Part shown: piece after piece, positions 1-15,000 of the stretch
Numbering within the stretch: position 1 is the stretch's first letter
How the letters are laid out: every line of letters begins with the position of its first letter
Assembly: GCA_022414725.1 (NCBI GenBank)
Contig: CM039462.1
Location: forward strand, 117,073,966 to 117,137,965
From: Microglena sp. YARC
Lineage: Eukaryota > Chlorophyta > Chlorophyceae > Chlamydomonadales > Chlamydomonadaceae
Reading direction: 5' to 3'
DNA length: 64,000 nucleotides
The notes under the pieces: model-generated
Seen by the model: the letters and a program-made list of their open reading frames with translations, nothing else
Told to the model about the DNA's origin: nothing
The model's database searches: none
Made by a program: the position numbers and the translations under genes

Positions 1-3000
1 GCAATTAGGGCCATAGATTTGGGGTCTTTGTAGTGGCAATTAGGGCCATAGATTTGGGTCTTTGTAGTGGCAATTAGGCCATAGATTTGGGTTCTTTGTA
101 GTGGCAATTAGGGCCATAGATTTGGGTCTTTTGTAGTGGCAATTAGGGCCATAGATTTGGGGTCTTTGTAGTGGCAATTAGGGCCATAGATTTGGGTCTT
201 TGTAGTGGCAAATTAGATAATTTGCAATTAGGGCCATAGATTTGGGGTCTTTTGTAGTGGCAATTAGGGCCATAGATTTGGGGTCTTTGTAGTGGCAATT
301 AGGGCCATAGATTTGGGTCTTTAGTAGTGGCAAGATTAGGGCCATAGATTTGGGTCTTTGTAGTGGCAATTAGGGCCATAGATTTGGGTCTTTGTAGTGG
401 CAATTAGGCCATAGATTTGGGTTCTTTGTAGTGGCAATTAGGGCCATAGATTTGGGTTTTGTAGTGGCTTTGTAGTGGCAATTTAGGGCCATAGAATAGA
501 TTGGGGTCTTTGTAGTGGCAATTAGGGCCATAGATTTGGGTTCTTTGTAGTGGCAATTAGGGCCATAGATTTGGGTTCTTTGTAGTGGCAATTAGGGCCA
601 TAGATTTGGGTTCTTTGTAGTGGCAATTAGGGCCATAATTTTGGGGTCTTTGTAGTGGCAATTAGGGCCATAGATTTGGGTTCTTTGTAGTGGCAATTAG
701 GGCCATAGATTTGGGGTCTTTGTAGTGGCAATTAGGGCCATAGATTTGGGTTCTTTGTAGTGGCAATTAGGGCCATAGATTTGGGTTCTTTGTAGTGGCA
801 ATTAGGGCCATAGATTTGGGGTCTTTGTAGTGGCAATTAGGGCCATAGATTTGGGGTCTTTGTAGTGGCAATTAGGGCCATAGATTTGGGGTCTTTGTAG
901 TGGCAATTAGGGCCATAGATTTGGGTCTTTGTAGTGGCAATTAGGGCCATAGATTTGGTCTTTGTAGTGCAATTAGGGCCATAGATTGGGTTCTTTGTAG
1001 TGGCAATTAGGGCCATAGATTTGGGGTCTTTGTAATGGCAATTAGGCCATAGATTTGGGTCTTTGTAGTGGCAATTAGGGCCATAGATTTGGGGTCTTTG
1101 TAGTGCAATTAGGGCCATAGATTTGGGGTCTTTGTAGTGGCAATTAGGCCATAGATTTGGGGTCTTTGTAGTGGCAATTAGGGCCATAGATTTGGGTCTT
1201 TGTAGTGGCAATTAGGGCCATAGATTTGGGGTCTTTTAATGCAATTAGGGCCATAGATTTGGGTTCTTTGTAGTGGCAATTAGGGCCATAGATTTGGGGT
1301 TCTTTGTAGTGGCAATTAGGGCCATAGATTTGGGGTTCTTTGTAGTGCAATTAGGGCCATAGATTTGGTCTTTGTAGTGGCAATTAGGGCCATAGATTTG
1401 GGGTCTTTGTAGTGGCAATTAGGGCCATAGATTTGGGTCTTTGTAGTGGCAATTAGGGCCATAGATTTGGGGTCTTTGTAGTGGCAATTAGGGCCATAGA
1501 TTTGGGTCTTTGTAGTGGCAATTAGGGCCATAGATTTGGGTCTTTGTAGTGGCAATTAGGGCCATAGATTTGGGGTCTTTGTAGTGGCAATTAGGGCCAT
1601 AGATTTGGTCTTTGTAGTGCAATTAGGGCCATAGATTTGGGTCTTTGTAGTGGCAATTAGGGCCATAGATTTGGGTCTTTGTAGTGCAATTAGGGCCATA
1701 GATTTGGGTCTTTGTAGTGGCAATTAGGCCATAGATTTGGGTTCTTTGTAGTGCAATTAGGGCCATAGATTTGGGGTCTTTGTAGTGGCAATTAGCCATA
1801 GATTTGGGGTCTTTGTAGTGGCAATTAGGGCCATAGATTTGGGTTCTTTGTAGTGGCAATTAGGGCCATAGATTTGGGGTCTTTGTAGTGGCAATTAGGG
1901 CCATAGATTTGGGGTCTTTGTAGTGGCAATTAGGGCCATAGATTTGAGGTCTTTGTAATGGCAATTAGGGCCATAGATTTGGGTTCTTTGTAGTGGCAAT
2001 TAGGGCCATAGATTTGGGGTCTTTGTAGTGGCAATTAGGGCCATAGATTTGGGGTCTTTGTAGTGGCAATTAGGGCCATAGATTTGGGTTCTTTGTAGTG
2101 GCAATTAGGGCCATAGATTTGGTCTTTGTAGTGCAATTAGGGCCATAGATTTGGGGTCTTTGTAGTGGCAATTAGGGCCATAGATTTGGGTTCTTTGTAG
2201 TGGCAATTAGGGCCATAGATTTGGGGTCTTTGTAGTGGCAATTAGGGCCATAGATTTGGGTTCTTTGTAGTGGCAATTAGGGCCATAGATTTGGGGTCTT
2301 TGTAGTGGCAATTAGGGCCATAGATTTGGTTCTTTGTAGTGGCAATTAGGGCCATAGATTTGGTCTTTGTAGTGGCAATTAGGCCATAGATTTGGGTTCT
2401 TTGTAGTGGCAATTAGGCCATAGATTTGGTCTTTGTAGTGGCAATTAGGGCCATAGATTTGGGTTCTTTGTAGTGGCAATTAGGGCCATAGATTTGGGTC
2501 TTTGTAGTGGCAATTAGGCCATAGATTTGGGTCTTTGTAGTGGCAATTAGGGCCATAGATTTGGGTTCTTTTGTTCTTGTAGTGGCAATTAGGGCCATAG
2601 ATTTGGGTCTTTGTAGTGGCAATTAGGGCCATAGATTTGGTCTTCAATAGGGCCATAGATTTGGGTCTTTGTAGTGGCAATTAGGGCCATAGATTTGGGT
2701 TCTTTGTCAGTGGCAATTAGGGCCATAGATTTGGTTCTTTGTAGTTCTTTTGGCAATTAGGCCATAGATTTGGGTTCTTTGTAGTGGCAATTAGGGCCAT
2801 AGATTTGGGGTTTGGCTTTGTAGTGGCAATTAGGGCCATAGATTTAGGGTTCTTTGTAGTGGCAATTAGGGCCATAGATTTGGTTCTTTGTAGTGGCAAA
2901 TTAGGGCCATAGATTTGGGTCTTTGTAGTGGCAATTAGGGCCATAGATTTGGTTCTTTGTAGTGGCAATTAGGGCCATAGATTTGGGTTCTTTGTAGTGG

Positions 3001-6000
3001 CAATTAGGGCCATAGATTTGGGGTCTTTGTAGTGGCAATTAGGGCCATAGATTTGGGTTCTTTGTAGTGGCAATTAGGGCCATAGATTTGGGTTCTTTGT
3101 AGTGGCAATTAGGGCCATAGATTTGGGGTCTTTGTAGTGGCAATTAGGGCCATAGATTTGGGTTCTTTGTAGTGGCAATTAGGGCCATAGATTTGGTTCT
3201 TTGTAGTGGCAATTAGGGCCATAGATTTGGGGTTCTTTGTAGTGGCAATTAGGGCCATAGATTTGGGTCTTTGTAGTGGCAATTAGGCCATAGATTTGGG
3301 GTTCTTGTAGTGGCATATTAGGGCCATAGATTTGGGTTCTTTGTAGTGGCAATTAGGGCCATAGATTTGGGGTTCTTTGTAGTGGCAATTAGGGCCATAG
3401 ATTTGGGTTCTTTGTAGTGGCAATTAGGGCCATAGATTTGGGGTCTTTGTAGTGGCAATTAGGGCCATAGATTTGGGTTCTTTGTAGTGGCAATTAGGGC
3501 CATAGATTTGGGGTCTTTGTAGTGGCAATTAGGGCCATAGATTTGGGGTCTTTTGTAGTGGGCAATTAGGGCCATAGATTTGGGGTCTTTGTAGTGGCAA
3601 TTAGGGCCATAGATTTGGGTTCTTTGTAGTGGCAATTAGGGCCATAGATTTGGGTTCTTTGTAGTGGCAATTAGGGCCATAGATTTGGGTTCTTTGTAGT
3701 GGCAATTAGGGCCATAGATTTGGGTTCTTTGTAGTGGCAATTTAGGGCCATAGATTTGGGTTCTTTGTTAGTGGCAATTAGGCCATAGATTTGGGTCTTT
3801 GTATGGCAATTAGGCCATAGATTGGGTTCTTTGTAGTGGCAATTAGGGCCATAGATTTGGGTCTTTGTAGTGGCAATTAGGCCATAGATTTGGGGTTCTT
3901 TGTAGTGGCAATTAGGGCCATAGATTTTGGGTTCTTTTGTAGTGGCAATTAGGGCCATAGATTTGGGGTCTTGTAGTGGCAATTAGGGCCATAGATTTGG
4001 GTTCTTTTGTAGTGGCAATTAGGGCCATAGATTTGGGTTTTGTAGTGGCAATTAGGGCCATAGATTTGGGGTCTTTGTAGTGGCAATTAGGGCCATAGAT
4101 TTGGGTTCTTTGTAGTGGCAATTAGGGCATAGATTTGGGTCTTTGTAGTGGCAATTAGGGCCATAGATTTGGGTTCTTTGTAGTGGCAATTAGGGCCATA
4201 GATTTGGGTTCTTTGTAGTGGCAATAGGGCCATAGATTTGGGTCTTTGTAGTGGCAATTAGGGCCATAGATTTGGGGTCTTTGTAGTGGCAATTAGGCCA
4301 TAGATTTGGGGTCTTTGTAGTGGCAATTAGGGCCATAGATTTTTGGGGTCTTTGTAGTGGCAATTAGGGCCATAGATTTGGGGTTCTTTGTAGTGGCAAT
4401 TAGGCCATAGATTTGGGTCTTTTAGTGCAATTAGGCCATAGATTTTGTCTTTGTAGTGCAATTAGGGCCATAGATTTGGGGTCTTTGTAGTGGGTCAATT
4501 AGGGCTTTGTAAGTGGCATAGATTTTGGGGTCTTTGATTTGGGTCTTTGTAGTGGCAATTAGGCCATAGATTTTGGGTCTTTGTAGTGGCAATTAGGGCC
4601 ATAGATTTGGTCCATTTGTTAGTGGCAATTAGGCCATAGATTGGCTCTTTGTAGTGGCAATTAGGCATAGATTTGGGTTCTTTGTAGTGGCAATTAGGCC
4701 ATAGATAGATTGGGGTCTTTGTAGTGCAATTAGGGCCATAGATTTGGGTTCTTTGTGTGGCAATTAGGCCATAGATTTGGGGGTCTTTGTAGGGGCCATG
4801 GGGTCAATTAGGGCCATAGATTTGGGGTCTTTGTAGTGGCAATTAGGGCCATAGATTTGGGGTCTTTGTAGTGGCAATTAGGCCATAGATTTGGTTTTTG
4901 TAATGGCAATTAGGGCCATAGATTTGGGGTCTTTGTAGTGGCAATTAGGGCCATAGATTTGGGTTCTTTGTAGTGGCAATTAGGGCCATAGATTTGGGTT
5001 CTTTGTAGTGGCAATTAGGGCCATAGATTTGGGGTCTTTGTAGTGGCAATTAGGGCCATAGATTTGGGTTCTTTGTAGTGGCAATTAGGTCCATAGATTT
5101 GGGGTCTTTGTAGTGGCAATTAGGGCCATAGATTTGGGTCTTTGTAGTGGCAATTAGGGCCCATAGGGCATAGATTGGGTCTTTGTAGTGGCAATTAGGG
5201 CCATAGATTGGTCTTTGTAGTGGCAATTAGGGCCATAGATTTGGGTTCTTTGTAGTGGCAATTAGGGCCATAGATTTGGGGTCTTTGTAATGGCAATTAG
5301 GGCCATAGATTTGGGGTCTTTGTAGTGGCAATTAGGGCCATAGATTTGGGTTCTTTGTAGTGGCAATTAGGGCCATAGATTTGGGTTCTTTGTAGTGGCA
5401 ATTAGGCCATAGATTTGGGGTCTTTGTAGTGCAATTAGGGCCATAGATTTGGTCTTTGTAGTGGCAATTAGGGCCATAGATTTGGGTCTTTTGTAGTGCA
5501 ATTAGCCATAGATTTGGTTCTTTGTAGTGGCAATTAGGGCCATAGATTTGGGTCTTGTAGTGGCAATTAGGGCCATAGATTGGGTCTTTGTCTTTGGGGT
5601 CTTATGGCAATTAGGGCCATAGATTTGGGTCTTTGTAGTGGCAATTAGGCCATAGATTTGGGCATTCTTTGTAGTGGCAATTAGGGCCATAGATTTTGGT
5701 TCTTTGTAGTGCAATTAGGCCATAGATTTGGGTTCTTTGTAGTGGCAATTAGGGCCATAGATTTGGGTTCTTTGTAGTGGCAATTTAGGGCCATAGATTT
5801 GGGGTCTTTGTAGTGCAATTAGGGCCATAGATTTGGGTCTTGTAGTGGCAATTAGGGCCATAGATTTGGGGTCTTTGTAGTGGCAATTAAGGGCCATAGA
5901 TTTGGTTTTGTAGTGGCAAATTAGGGCCATAGATTTGGGGTCTTTGTAGTGGCAATTAGGGCCATAGATTTGGGTCTTTGTATGGCAAATTAGGGCCATA

Positions 6001-9000
6001 GATTTGGGGTCTTTTGTAGTGGCAATTAGGGCCATAGATTTGGGTCTTTGTAGTGGCAAATTAGGGCCATAGATTTGGGTCTTTGTAGTGCAATTAGTGG
6101 CCATAGATTTTGGGTTCTTTGTAGTGGGCAATTAGGGCCAAGATTTTCTTTGGGGTTCCATAGATTTGGGTTTTGTAGTGGCAATTAGGGCCAATAGATT
6201 TGGGTCTTTGTAATTAGTGGCAATTAGGGTATAGATTTGGTCTTTGTAGTGGCAATTAGGGCCATAGATTTGGGGTTCTTTGTAGTGGCAATTAGGGCCA
6301 TAGATTTGGGGTTCTTTGTAGTGCAATTAGGGCCATAGATTGGGGTCTTTGTAGTGGCATTAGGGCCATAGATTTGGTCTTGTAGTGGCAAATTAGGGCC
6401 ATAGATTTGGGTCTTTGTAGTGGCAATTAGGGCCATAGATTGGGGTCTTTGTATGGCAATTAGGGCCATAGATTTGGTTCTTTTAGTGGCAATTAGGGCC
6501 ATAGATTTGGGGTCTTTGTAGTGGCAATTAGGGCCATAGATTTGGCTTTGTAGCAATTAGGCCATAGATTGTTCTTTGTAGTGGCAATTAGGGCCATAGA
6601 TTTGGGTTCTTTGTAGTGGCAATTAGTCCATAGATTTGGTTCTCAATTAGGGCCATAGATTGGGTTTTTGGGGCAATCTTTGGGTCTTGTAGTGGCAATT
6701 AGCAATCATAGATTTGGGTTCTTTGTAGTGGCAATTAGGGCCATAGATTTGGTTCTTTGTAGTGCAATTAGGGCCATAGATTTGGGTCCCATTTTGTAGT
6801 GCAATTAGGGCCATAGATTTGGGTCTTTGTAGTGGCAATTAGGCCATAGATTTGGGTTCTTTGTAGTGGCAATTAGGGCCATAGATTTGGGTCTTTGTAG
6901 TGCAATTAGGGCCATAGATTTGGGTTAGGCTTTGTATGGGCAATTATGATAAGGTTTGGTCTTTGTAGTGGCAATTAGGGCATAGATTTTGGGTTCTTTG
7001 TAGTGGCAATTAGGGCCATAGATTTGGGTCTTTGTAGTGGCAATTAGCCATAGATTTGGGTCTTTAAGTGGCAATTAGGGCCATAGATTTGGGTTTTTGT
7101 AGTGGCAATTAGGCCATAGATTTGGGGTCCATTAGATTTGGGCAGTGCAATTAGGGGGCAAGATTAGGGCATAGGGGGCATAGATTTGGTCAGTGGCAAT
7201 TAGGGCCATAGATTTGGGCGTCTTTGTAGTGGCAATTAGGCCATAGATTTGGTCTTTGTAGTGGCAATTAGGCCATAGATTTGAGTGGCAATTAGGCCAT
7301 AGATTTGGGTCTTTGTAGTGCAATTAGGCCATAGATTGGGTCTTTTGTAGTGGCCAATTGAGGGCCATAGATTTTGGGTTCTTTGTGTGGCAATTAGGCC
7401 ATAGATTTGGGTCCTTTGTAGTGGCAATTAGGGCCATAGATTTAATTGGTTCTTGTAGTGCAATTAGGCCATAGATTTGGTCTTGTAGTGCAATTAGGCC
7501 ATAGATTTGGGTTTATGTACTTTGTAGTGCAATTAGGGCCATAGATTTGGGGTCTTTGTAGTGGCAATTAGGGCCATAGATTTGGGTCTTTGTAGTGGCA
7601 ATTAGGGCCATAGATTTGGTTCTTTGTAGTGCAATTAGGGCCATAGATTTGGGGTCTTTGTAAGTGCAATTAGGCCATAGATTTTGGGGTTGGCAATTAG
7701 GGCCATAGATTTTGGGTCTTGTAGTGCAATTAGGCCTTTGTATATTAGATTTGGGGTCTTTGTAGTGGCAATTAGGGCCATAGATTTGGGGTTTCTTTGT
7801 AGTGCAATTAGGGCCATAATTTGATTTGTATGGGCAATTCTTTGTAGTGGCAATTTAGGGCCATAGATTTGGTTCTTTGTAGTGCAATTAGGGCCATAGA
7901 TTTGGGTTTCTTTGTAGTGGCAATTAGGCCATAGATTTGGGTACTGCAATTTTGTAGTCAATTAGGCCATAGATTTGGGTCTTTAGTGCAATTAGGGCCA
8001 TAGATTTGGGTTCTTTGTAGTGGCAATTAGGGCCATAGATTTGGTTCTTTGGGTAGTAGTGCAATTAGGCCATAGATTTGGGTTCTTTGTAGTGGCAATA
8101 GGGCCATAGATTTGGGTTCTTTGTAAGTGGCAATTAGGCCATAGATTTGGGGTCTTTGTAGTGGCAATTAGGGCCATAATTTGGGGTCTTGTAGTGGCAA
8201 TTAGGGCCATAAGATTTGGGTCTTTGTAGTGGCAATTAGGCCATAGATTTGGGTTCTTTTAGTGGCAATTAGGGCCATAGATTTGGGGTCTTCTTTGTAT
8301 GGCAATTAGCCATAGATTTTGGGTTCTCTTTTAGTGGCAATTAGGCCATAGATTTGGGGTCTTTGTAATAATTGGCTTTGTAGTGCAATTAGGCCATAGA
8401 TTTTGGGGTCTTGTAGTGGCAATTAGGCCATAGATTTGGGTTATGCTTTGTCTTTGTAGTGGCAATTAGGGCCATAGATTTGGGTTCTTTGTAGTGGCAA
8501 TTAGGGCCATAGATTTGGGGTCTTTGTATGCAATTAGGGCCATAAATTGGTCTTTAGTGCAATTAGGGCCATAGATTTGGGTTCTTTGTGAATTAGGCCA
8601 TAATTTGGTTGTCTTAGGCAATTAGGGCCATAGATTTGGTCTTTGTATGGCAATTTGGTTCTTAGGGCCATAGATTTGGGTTCTTTGTAAATGCAATTAA
8701 TTTGGGTTCCATAGATTTGGGTCTGTAGTGCAATTAGGGCCATAGATTTGGGGTCTTTGTAATGCAATTAGGCCATAGATTTGGGGTCTTTGTAGTGCCA
8801 AATTAGGGCCATAGATTTGGGTTCTTTTGTAGTGGCAATTAGGGCCATAGATTTAGGGGTCTTTGTAGTGGCAATTAGGGCCATAGATTTTGGGTCTTCT
8901 GTCTTTGTAGTGGCAATTAGGGCCATAGATTTGGGGTTCTTTTCAGGCCATGGATTATAGGTCTTTGTTATGGCAATTAGGCCATAGATTTGGGGTCTTT

Positions 9001-12000
9001 TGTAGTGCAATTAGGGCCATAGATTTGGGTCTTTGTAGTGGCAATTAGGCCATAGATTTGGGTCTTTGTGATGGCAATTAGGGCCATAGATTTTGGGGTC
9101 TTTGTAGTGGCAATTAGGCCATAATTTGAGTCTTTGGGCAATTAGGCCATAATTGGTCTTTTTATGGCAATTAAATGGCAATTAGGGCCATAGATTTGGG
9201 TTCTTTGTAGTGGCAATTAGGGCCATAGGCCATAAGATTTGGGTCTTTTGAGGCATTCTTTGTAGTGGCAATTAGGGCCATAGATTTGGGTCTTGTAGGC
9301 TTTTTGGTCTTTGTAGTGGCAATTAGGCCATATGATTTGGGTTCTTTGTAGTGGCAATTTAGGCCATAGATTTGGGTTCTTTGTAGTGGCAATTAGGGCC
9401 ATTGCCATTAGATTTGGGTTTCTTTGTAGTGTGCAATTAGGCCATAATTTGGGTTCTTTGTATGGCAATTAGCTTTTAGTGCAATTAGGGCCATAGATTT
9501 GGTCTTTGTAAGTGCAATTAGGAAACCATATGCTTGTTAGTTGGCAATTAGGCCATAGATTTGGTTCTTTTTAGTCCAATTAGGCCATAGATTTGGGTTC
9601 TTTGTAGGGCCAATTAGGGCCATAGATTTGGGTTTCTTTCAAATTAGGCCATAAATTTGGTTGTCTTTGTAGTGGCAATTAGGCCATAGATTGGGGTCTT
9701 TGTAATCAATTAGGATTTAGGCCATAGATTTGGGTCTTTGTAGGTGGCAATTAGGGCCATAGATTTGGGGCTTTGTTTTGGCAATTAGGCTAGATTTGTT
9801 TCTTTGTAGTGCAATGCGCCATAGATGTTCTTTGTGGGCAATTAGGCCATAGATTTGGGTCTTTAGTGGCAATTAGGCCATAGATTTTGTCTTTTATGGC
9901 TTGTAGTGGTAGTGGCAATTAGGCCATAGATTTAGGAAGCCTTTGTATAATTCTAGATTTGGTCTTTATGTAGTGGCAATTAGGCCCATAGCTTGGTTTC
10001 TTTAGGCAATTAGGCATAGATTGGGGTCTTTGTATTAGGGCCATTAATTGGTTCTTTAGTCAAGTGAGGCCATACCATAGATTTGTTCTTTGTTTTTAAG
10101 TGGCAAGGCCATTTTGGGTCTTTGTAGGCAATTAGGCATAGATTTGGGTAGTGGCAATTAGGGCCATAATTTGTCTTTGTCAGTTCTAGGGGTCTTCTGT
10201 ATGGCAATTAGGCATAGATTTGGTTCTTTGTAGCAATTAGGGCCATTAGAAGGATTTGGCGTCTTTAATGGCAATGGCAAATTAGGGCATAATTGTTCTG
10301 TAGCAATTATGGGCCATAGATTTGTTCTTGTCAATTAGGCCATAAAACGGGTTCTTTTAATGGCAATTTAGCCCATAGATTGCGTTCTTTGTAGTGCAAT
10401 TAGGCCATAGATTTGTCTTGTAGTGTAAGATGGGTTCTTTGTGTGGCCAATAGGCCATATGGGTCTTTGTAGCTGGCCATAGATAGATTGGTCTTGTAGT
10501 GCAATTTAGGGCCATAATTTGGCGTTCTTGAGTGGCAATAGGCCATAAGAGGTTCTTTGTATGGCAATTAGCCATAATTTGGGTCTTTGTAGTGGCAATT
10601 AGGGCCATAGATTGGGTCTTTGTAATGGCAATTAGGGCCATAGATTTGGGTTCTTTGTAGTGCAATTAGGCCATAGATTTGGGTTCTTTTGTCGATGGGC
10701 AATTAGGGCCATAGGATAGATTTTGGGTCTTTGTTCTTTAGTGCAATTAGGGCCAGGGCCATAGATTTGGTCTTGTAGTGCAATTAGGCCATAGATTTGG
10801 GTTCTTGTAGTGCAATTAGGCCATAGATTTGGGTCTTTGTAGTGGCAATTAGGGCCATAGATTTCTTGGGTTCTTTGAGTGGCAATTAGGCCATAGTAGA
10901 TTTGGGGTCTTTGTCGCAATGGCAATTAGGGCTGGCATAGGCCTATTTGGAGTCTTTGTAGTGGCAATTAGGCCATTATTTGGGTTGGGGGTCTTTGTAG
11001 GGCATTAGGGCCATAGATTTGTGTCTTCGTAGTGGCTATTCATCCATAGATTTGGGTTCTTTTAAATGTGCAATCTAGGGCCATAATTTGGCATCAATTA
11101 GGGCCATAATTGCGGTCTTTGTATGGGGTCCATAGAGTTTTTTTTGTTAGTGCAATTAGTAGCCATTTGGGGTTCTTTGTAGTGGCAATTAGGGCCATAA
11201 TTGGGTCTTAGTGGCAATTAGATGGCATAGGCCATAGATTGGGTTCTTTAGTGCAATAGTAGATGGTCTGCAAATTAGGGCCATAAAGATTTGGGAGGTC
11301 TTTTGTTAGTGCAATTAGGCCATAGATTTGGGTTCTTGTAGTGGCAATTTAGGCCCATAGATTTTGGTCTTTGTAGTGCTTAGCCATAATTTGTGGTCTG
11401 TAGTGGCAATTAGGGCCATAGATTTGGTCTTTTAATGCAATTAGCCATAGATTGGGTCTTGTATCAATTAGGCCATGATTTGGGGTGCTTGTAGTGCAAT
11501 TATGCCAATAGATTTGAATTAGGCCATAGGATTTTGGCCGTCTTTTAGCTGGCAAGATTTGGGGTCTTTAGTCAAATAGGCCATAGATTTGGGTCCTTTT
11601 TAGTGGCAATTAGGCCATAATTTGGTTCTTGTATGGCAATTAGGCCATAATTTGGGTTCTTTGTAATGGCAATTAGACCATAGATTTGGTTCTTTGTATT
11701 AATAGTTCGGTCTTGTAGGGCCAATTTGGCGTTCTTTGTAGTGCAATTAGGCCATAATTGGTCTTTTGTGGCAATTAGGCCATATTTGTTTCTTTGTAGA
11801 TAATTCGGGTCTTTGTAGTGGCATATAGGGCCATAGATTGGGTCTTTGTAATGGCAATTAGCCATAGATGTTCTTGTATGGCAATAGCCATATATTTGGG
11901 GTTTGTAATGGCAATTAGGCCAAGAATTTGGCTTTAGGGGCAAATTAGGGCCATAGAGATTTGGGTCTTTTGATGGCAATTTAGGCCATAATTTCGGTTC

Positions 12001-15000
12001 GGTCTTTGTAGTGCAATAGGCCATAGATTTTGCGATTCTTTATGGCAATTAGGGCATAGATTTGGGGTCTTTCATGTCATTAGGGCCATAGATTTGGGTT
12101 TGTGATGCAATAGGCCATAATTTGTTTGTAGTCAATAGGCCATAGATTGGGGTCTTGTCAGTGCAATTTAGGCCATAGATTGGTTCGTTGTAGGCAATAG
12201 GCCAAATTTGATTCTTTGTATGGCCAATAGGCCATAGATTGGGTTCTGTAGTGGGCAATTAGGCATAAATTTGCGTCTTCTGTAGTGCAATTAAGGGCCA
12301 TAAGTTTGGGGTCTTGTAGTCGGCCAATTAGGCCATAGATTGGCTTTTAGGCATATGGCCATTAGATGGGCTTGTAGTGGCAATTAGGCCAAATTTGTCT
12401 TGTTGCAATGGCAATAGAGCCATAGATTTGGCCAAGATTTGGTTCTTTTGTGGCAATCAAGGGCCATAGATTTGGTCAATGTTAAGTGACAATTAGGCCA
12501 TAGAGATTTTGTGGTTCTTTTAATTGTAACCGTGTGCGATCTCATTTTTTCGTTCTTGGTTTTTCTGTAGTGCAATTAGGGCCAAGATTTAGGTTCTTGT
12601 TATAGCAATTATGCCATAGATTTGGTTCTTTGTGTGCAATTATTCCATAGATTTGTTCTTTGTAGTGCCGATTAGGGCCATAAATTTGGTCTTGTAGTGC
12701 AATTAGGGCCAGTAGAGTGGTTACTTTATGCCAATAGGGCCATAGATTTGTCTTTGTAATGCGATTAGGGCCATAAATTGGGTCTTTTAGGTCTTTGGTA
12801 GTGGCAGCCATAGAATTTGGTCTTGTAGTGCCAATTAGGCCATAATTTGGTTCTTTTATGGCAATTAGGCCATAGATTTGCGGTCTTGCTAGTTGGCTTA
12901 GGCCTAGTTTGGGTCTTTAAGTGGAATGCAATTAGCGGCCATAGGATTGGGTCTTTGTAAGTGCAATTAGCATAGATGGTCTTTGTAGTGGCAATTAGGC
13001 GGCCATAATTTGGTCTTGAGTGCAATTGGGCCATAGATGGCGTCCTGTTTTACTGGCAATGCAATGAGGGCCAAGATTTGGGTCTTGTAGAAATGGCAAT
13101 GCCAAGATTTGGGGTCTTTGTATGTTCGGCAATTAGGGCCATAATTTGATTTGGGTTCTTTGTAGTGCAATTAGGCCATAGATTGGCTTTTAGTGCATAG
13201 GCCATAGATTGGCTAGTGGCAATTAGCCCATATATTTGTAGTGGCTTAGGGCCATAATTTGTAGTGGCAAATTAGGGCCCATTGATTAGCGGTCTTTTAG
13301 TGGCAATTAGGCTTTTAATGCATAGGCCATAGATTTGGTCTTTGTCAAGTGCTTGAGGCCATGTTGGGGTCCTTTGTATGGCAATTAGGGCATTAGATTC
13401 GGTCTTTGTAATGCATAGGGCCATAGATTTGGTTCTTTTAAGTGGCAATTAGGCCATAGATTTGTTCTTGTAATGCAATTAGAGGCCATAGATGGGGTCT
13501 TTGTAGTGGCATTAGCCATAGATTTGGCGTCTTTGTCGTGGCAGTGGCATGTTGGGCCATTAGCCATAGATTGGATTCTTATTATTTGGGTCTTTGTAGT
13601 GCAATTAGGGCCATAGATTTCGTCTTTGTATGTTCCAATTAGGGCCATAATTTTGTTTCTTTAGTGGCAATTAGCGGCCATAGATTTGGGTCTTTTGTAA
13701 GTGGCAATTAGGGCCATAGATTTGGCCTTGTAATTAAATTGGGCCATAGATGGGGTGTCTTTGTAGTGGCAATTAGGTCCATAATTTTGATTGGTTCTTT
13801 GTAGTCTTTGTAGTGGCAAATTAGGGCCATAGATTTGGTTCTTCTGTAGTGGCAATTAGGCCATAGATTTGGGTTCTTTGTAGTGGCAATTAGGGGCCAT
13901 AAGCATTATGGGTTCTTTTGTAGTGGCAATTATAGCCATTTGGGGTTTTTGTATTTGGGTTCTTTAGTGCAATTTGGGCCATGATTTGGGGTCTTTGGCA
14001 ATAGGCCATAGATTTGGTCTTTTAGTGTTCAATTAGGCCATAATTTGGTCTTGGAGTGGGCAATTAGGCCATAAGATTTGGGTCCTTTTGTGAGTGGCAA
14101 TTAGGGCCATAGATATGGGTCTTTGTAGTGGCAATTAGGGCCATTAGATTTGTTCTGGGTCAAATTTTTGGGTTCTTTGTAAGTGCAATTACGGCCATAA
14201 TTTGGGGTCTTTGTAGTGGGCCCATAGATTTGTCTTTGTAAAGCAATTAGGCCATAGATTTGGTTCATTGTAGGGCAAAGGCCATAGATTTTGGTCTTTA
14301 GTGTAGGCCATAGAAATTTGGTCTTGAGTAGGGCCATAGATTTGCGTCTTTGTAGTGCAATAGGCATAATTTGGGTTCTTTGTAATTAGTAGGCCATAGA
14401 TTGGGTCTTTGTAGTGGCAATTAGAGGCCATAATAGATTTGGGTTCTTTGTAGTGCAAATTAGGCCATTTTGGGTCTTTGTTCGTTTAGTGGCAATTAGG
14501 CCATAGATTTGGGGTCTTGTAGGTGCAATTAGGCCATAGATTTGGGTCTTCTAGCTAGTATGGCAATTTTTGGGTCGTAGGCAATTAGCCATAGATTTGG
14601 GGTCTTTGTGCAATTAGTTGCCATAATTTGGGGCTTTGTATTGCAATTAGGCCATAGATTTGGGGTCTTTGTAGCCAAATTAGGCCATAGATTGGGGTCT
14701 ATGTAGTGCATAGGGCCATAGATTTGGTTACTTGTAGTGCAATTAGGTCCATAGATTTGGGTCTTTTCAAATTTGTTCTTCTGTAGGCAATTAGGCCATA
14801 GATTTGGTTCTTTTAGCAATTAGATTGGGGCTCTGTAGTGGCAATTAGGCCATAATTTGGTTCTTGTAGTGGCAATTAGGCCATAGATTTAGGGTCTTTG
14901 TAGTGGCAATTAATTGCGGCATAGATTTCGGTCTTGTAAAAAAAAAAATGGCAATTAGGGCCATAATTTGGGGTTTCTTATTAATAGTTGCTTCTTCTGT

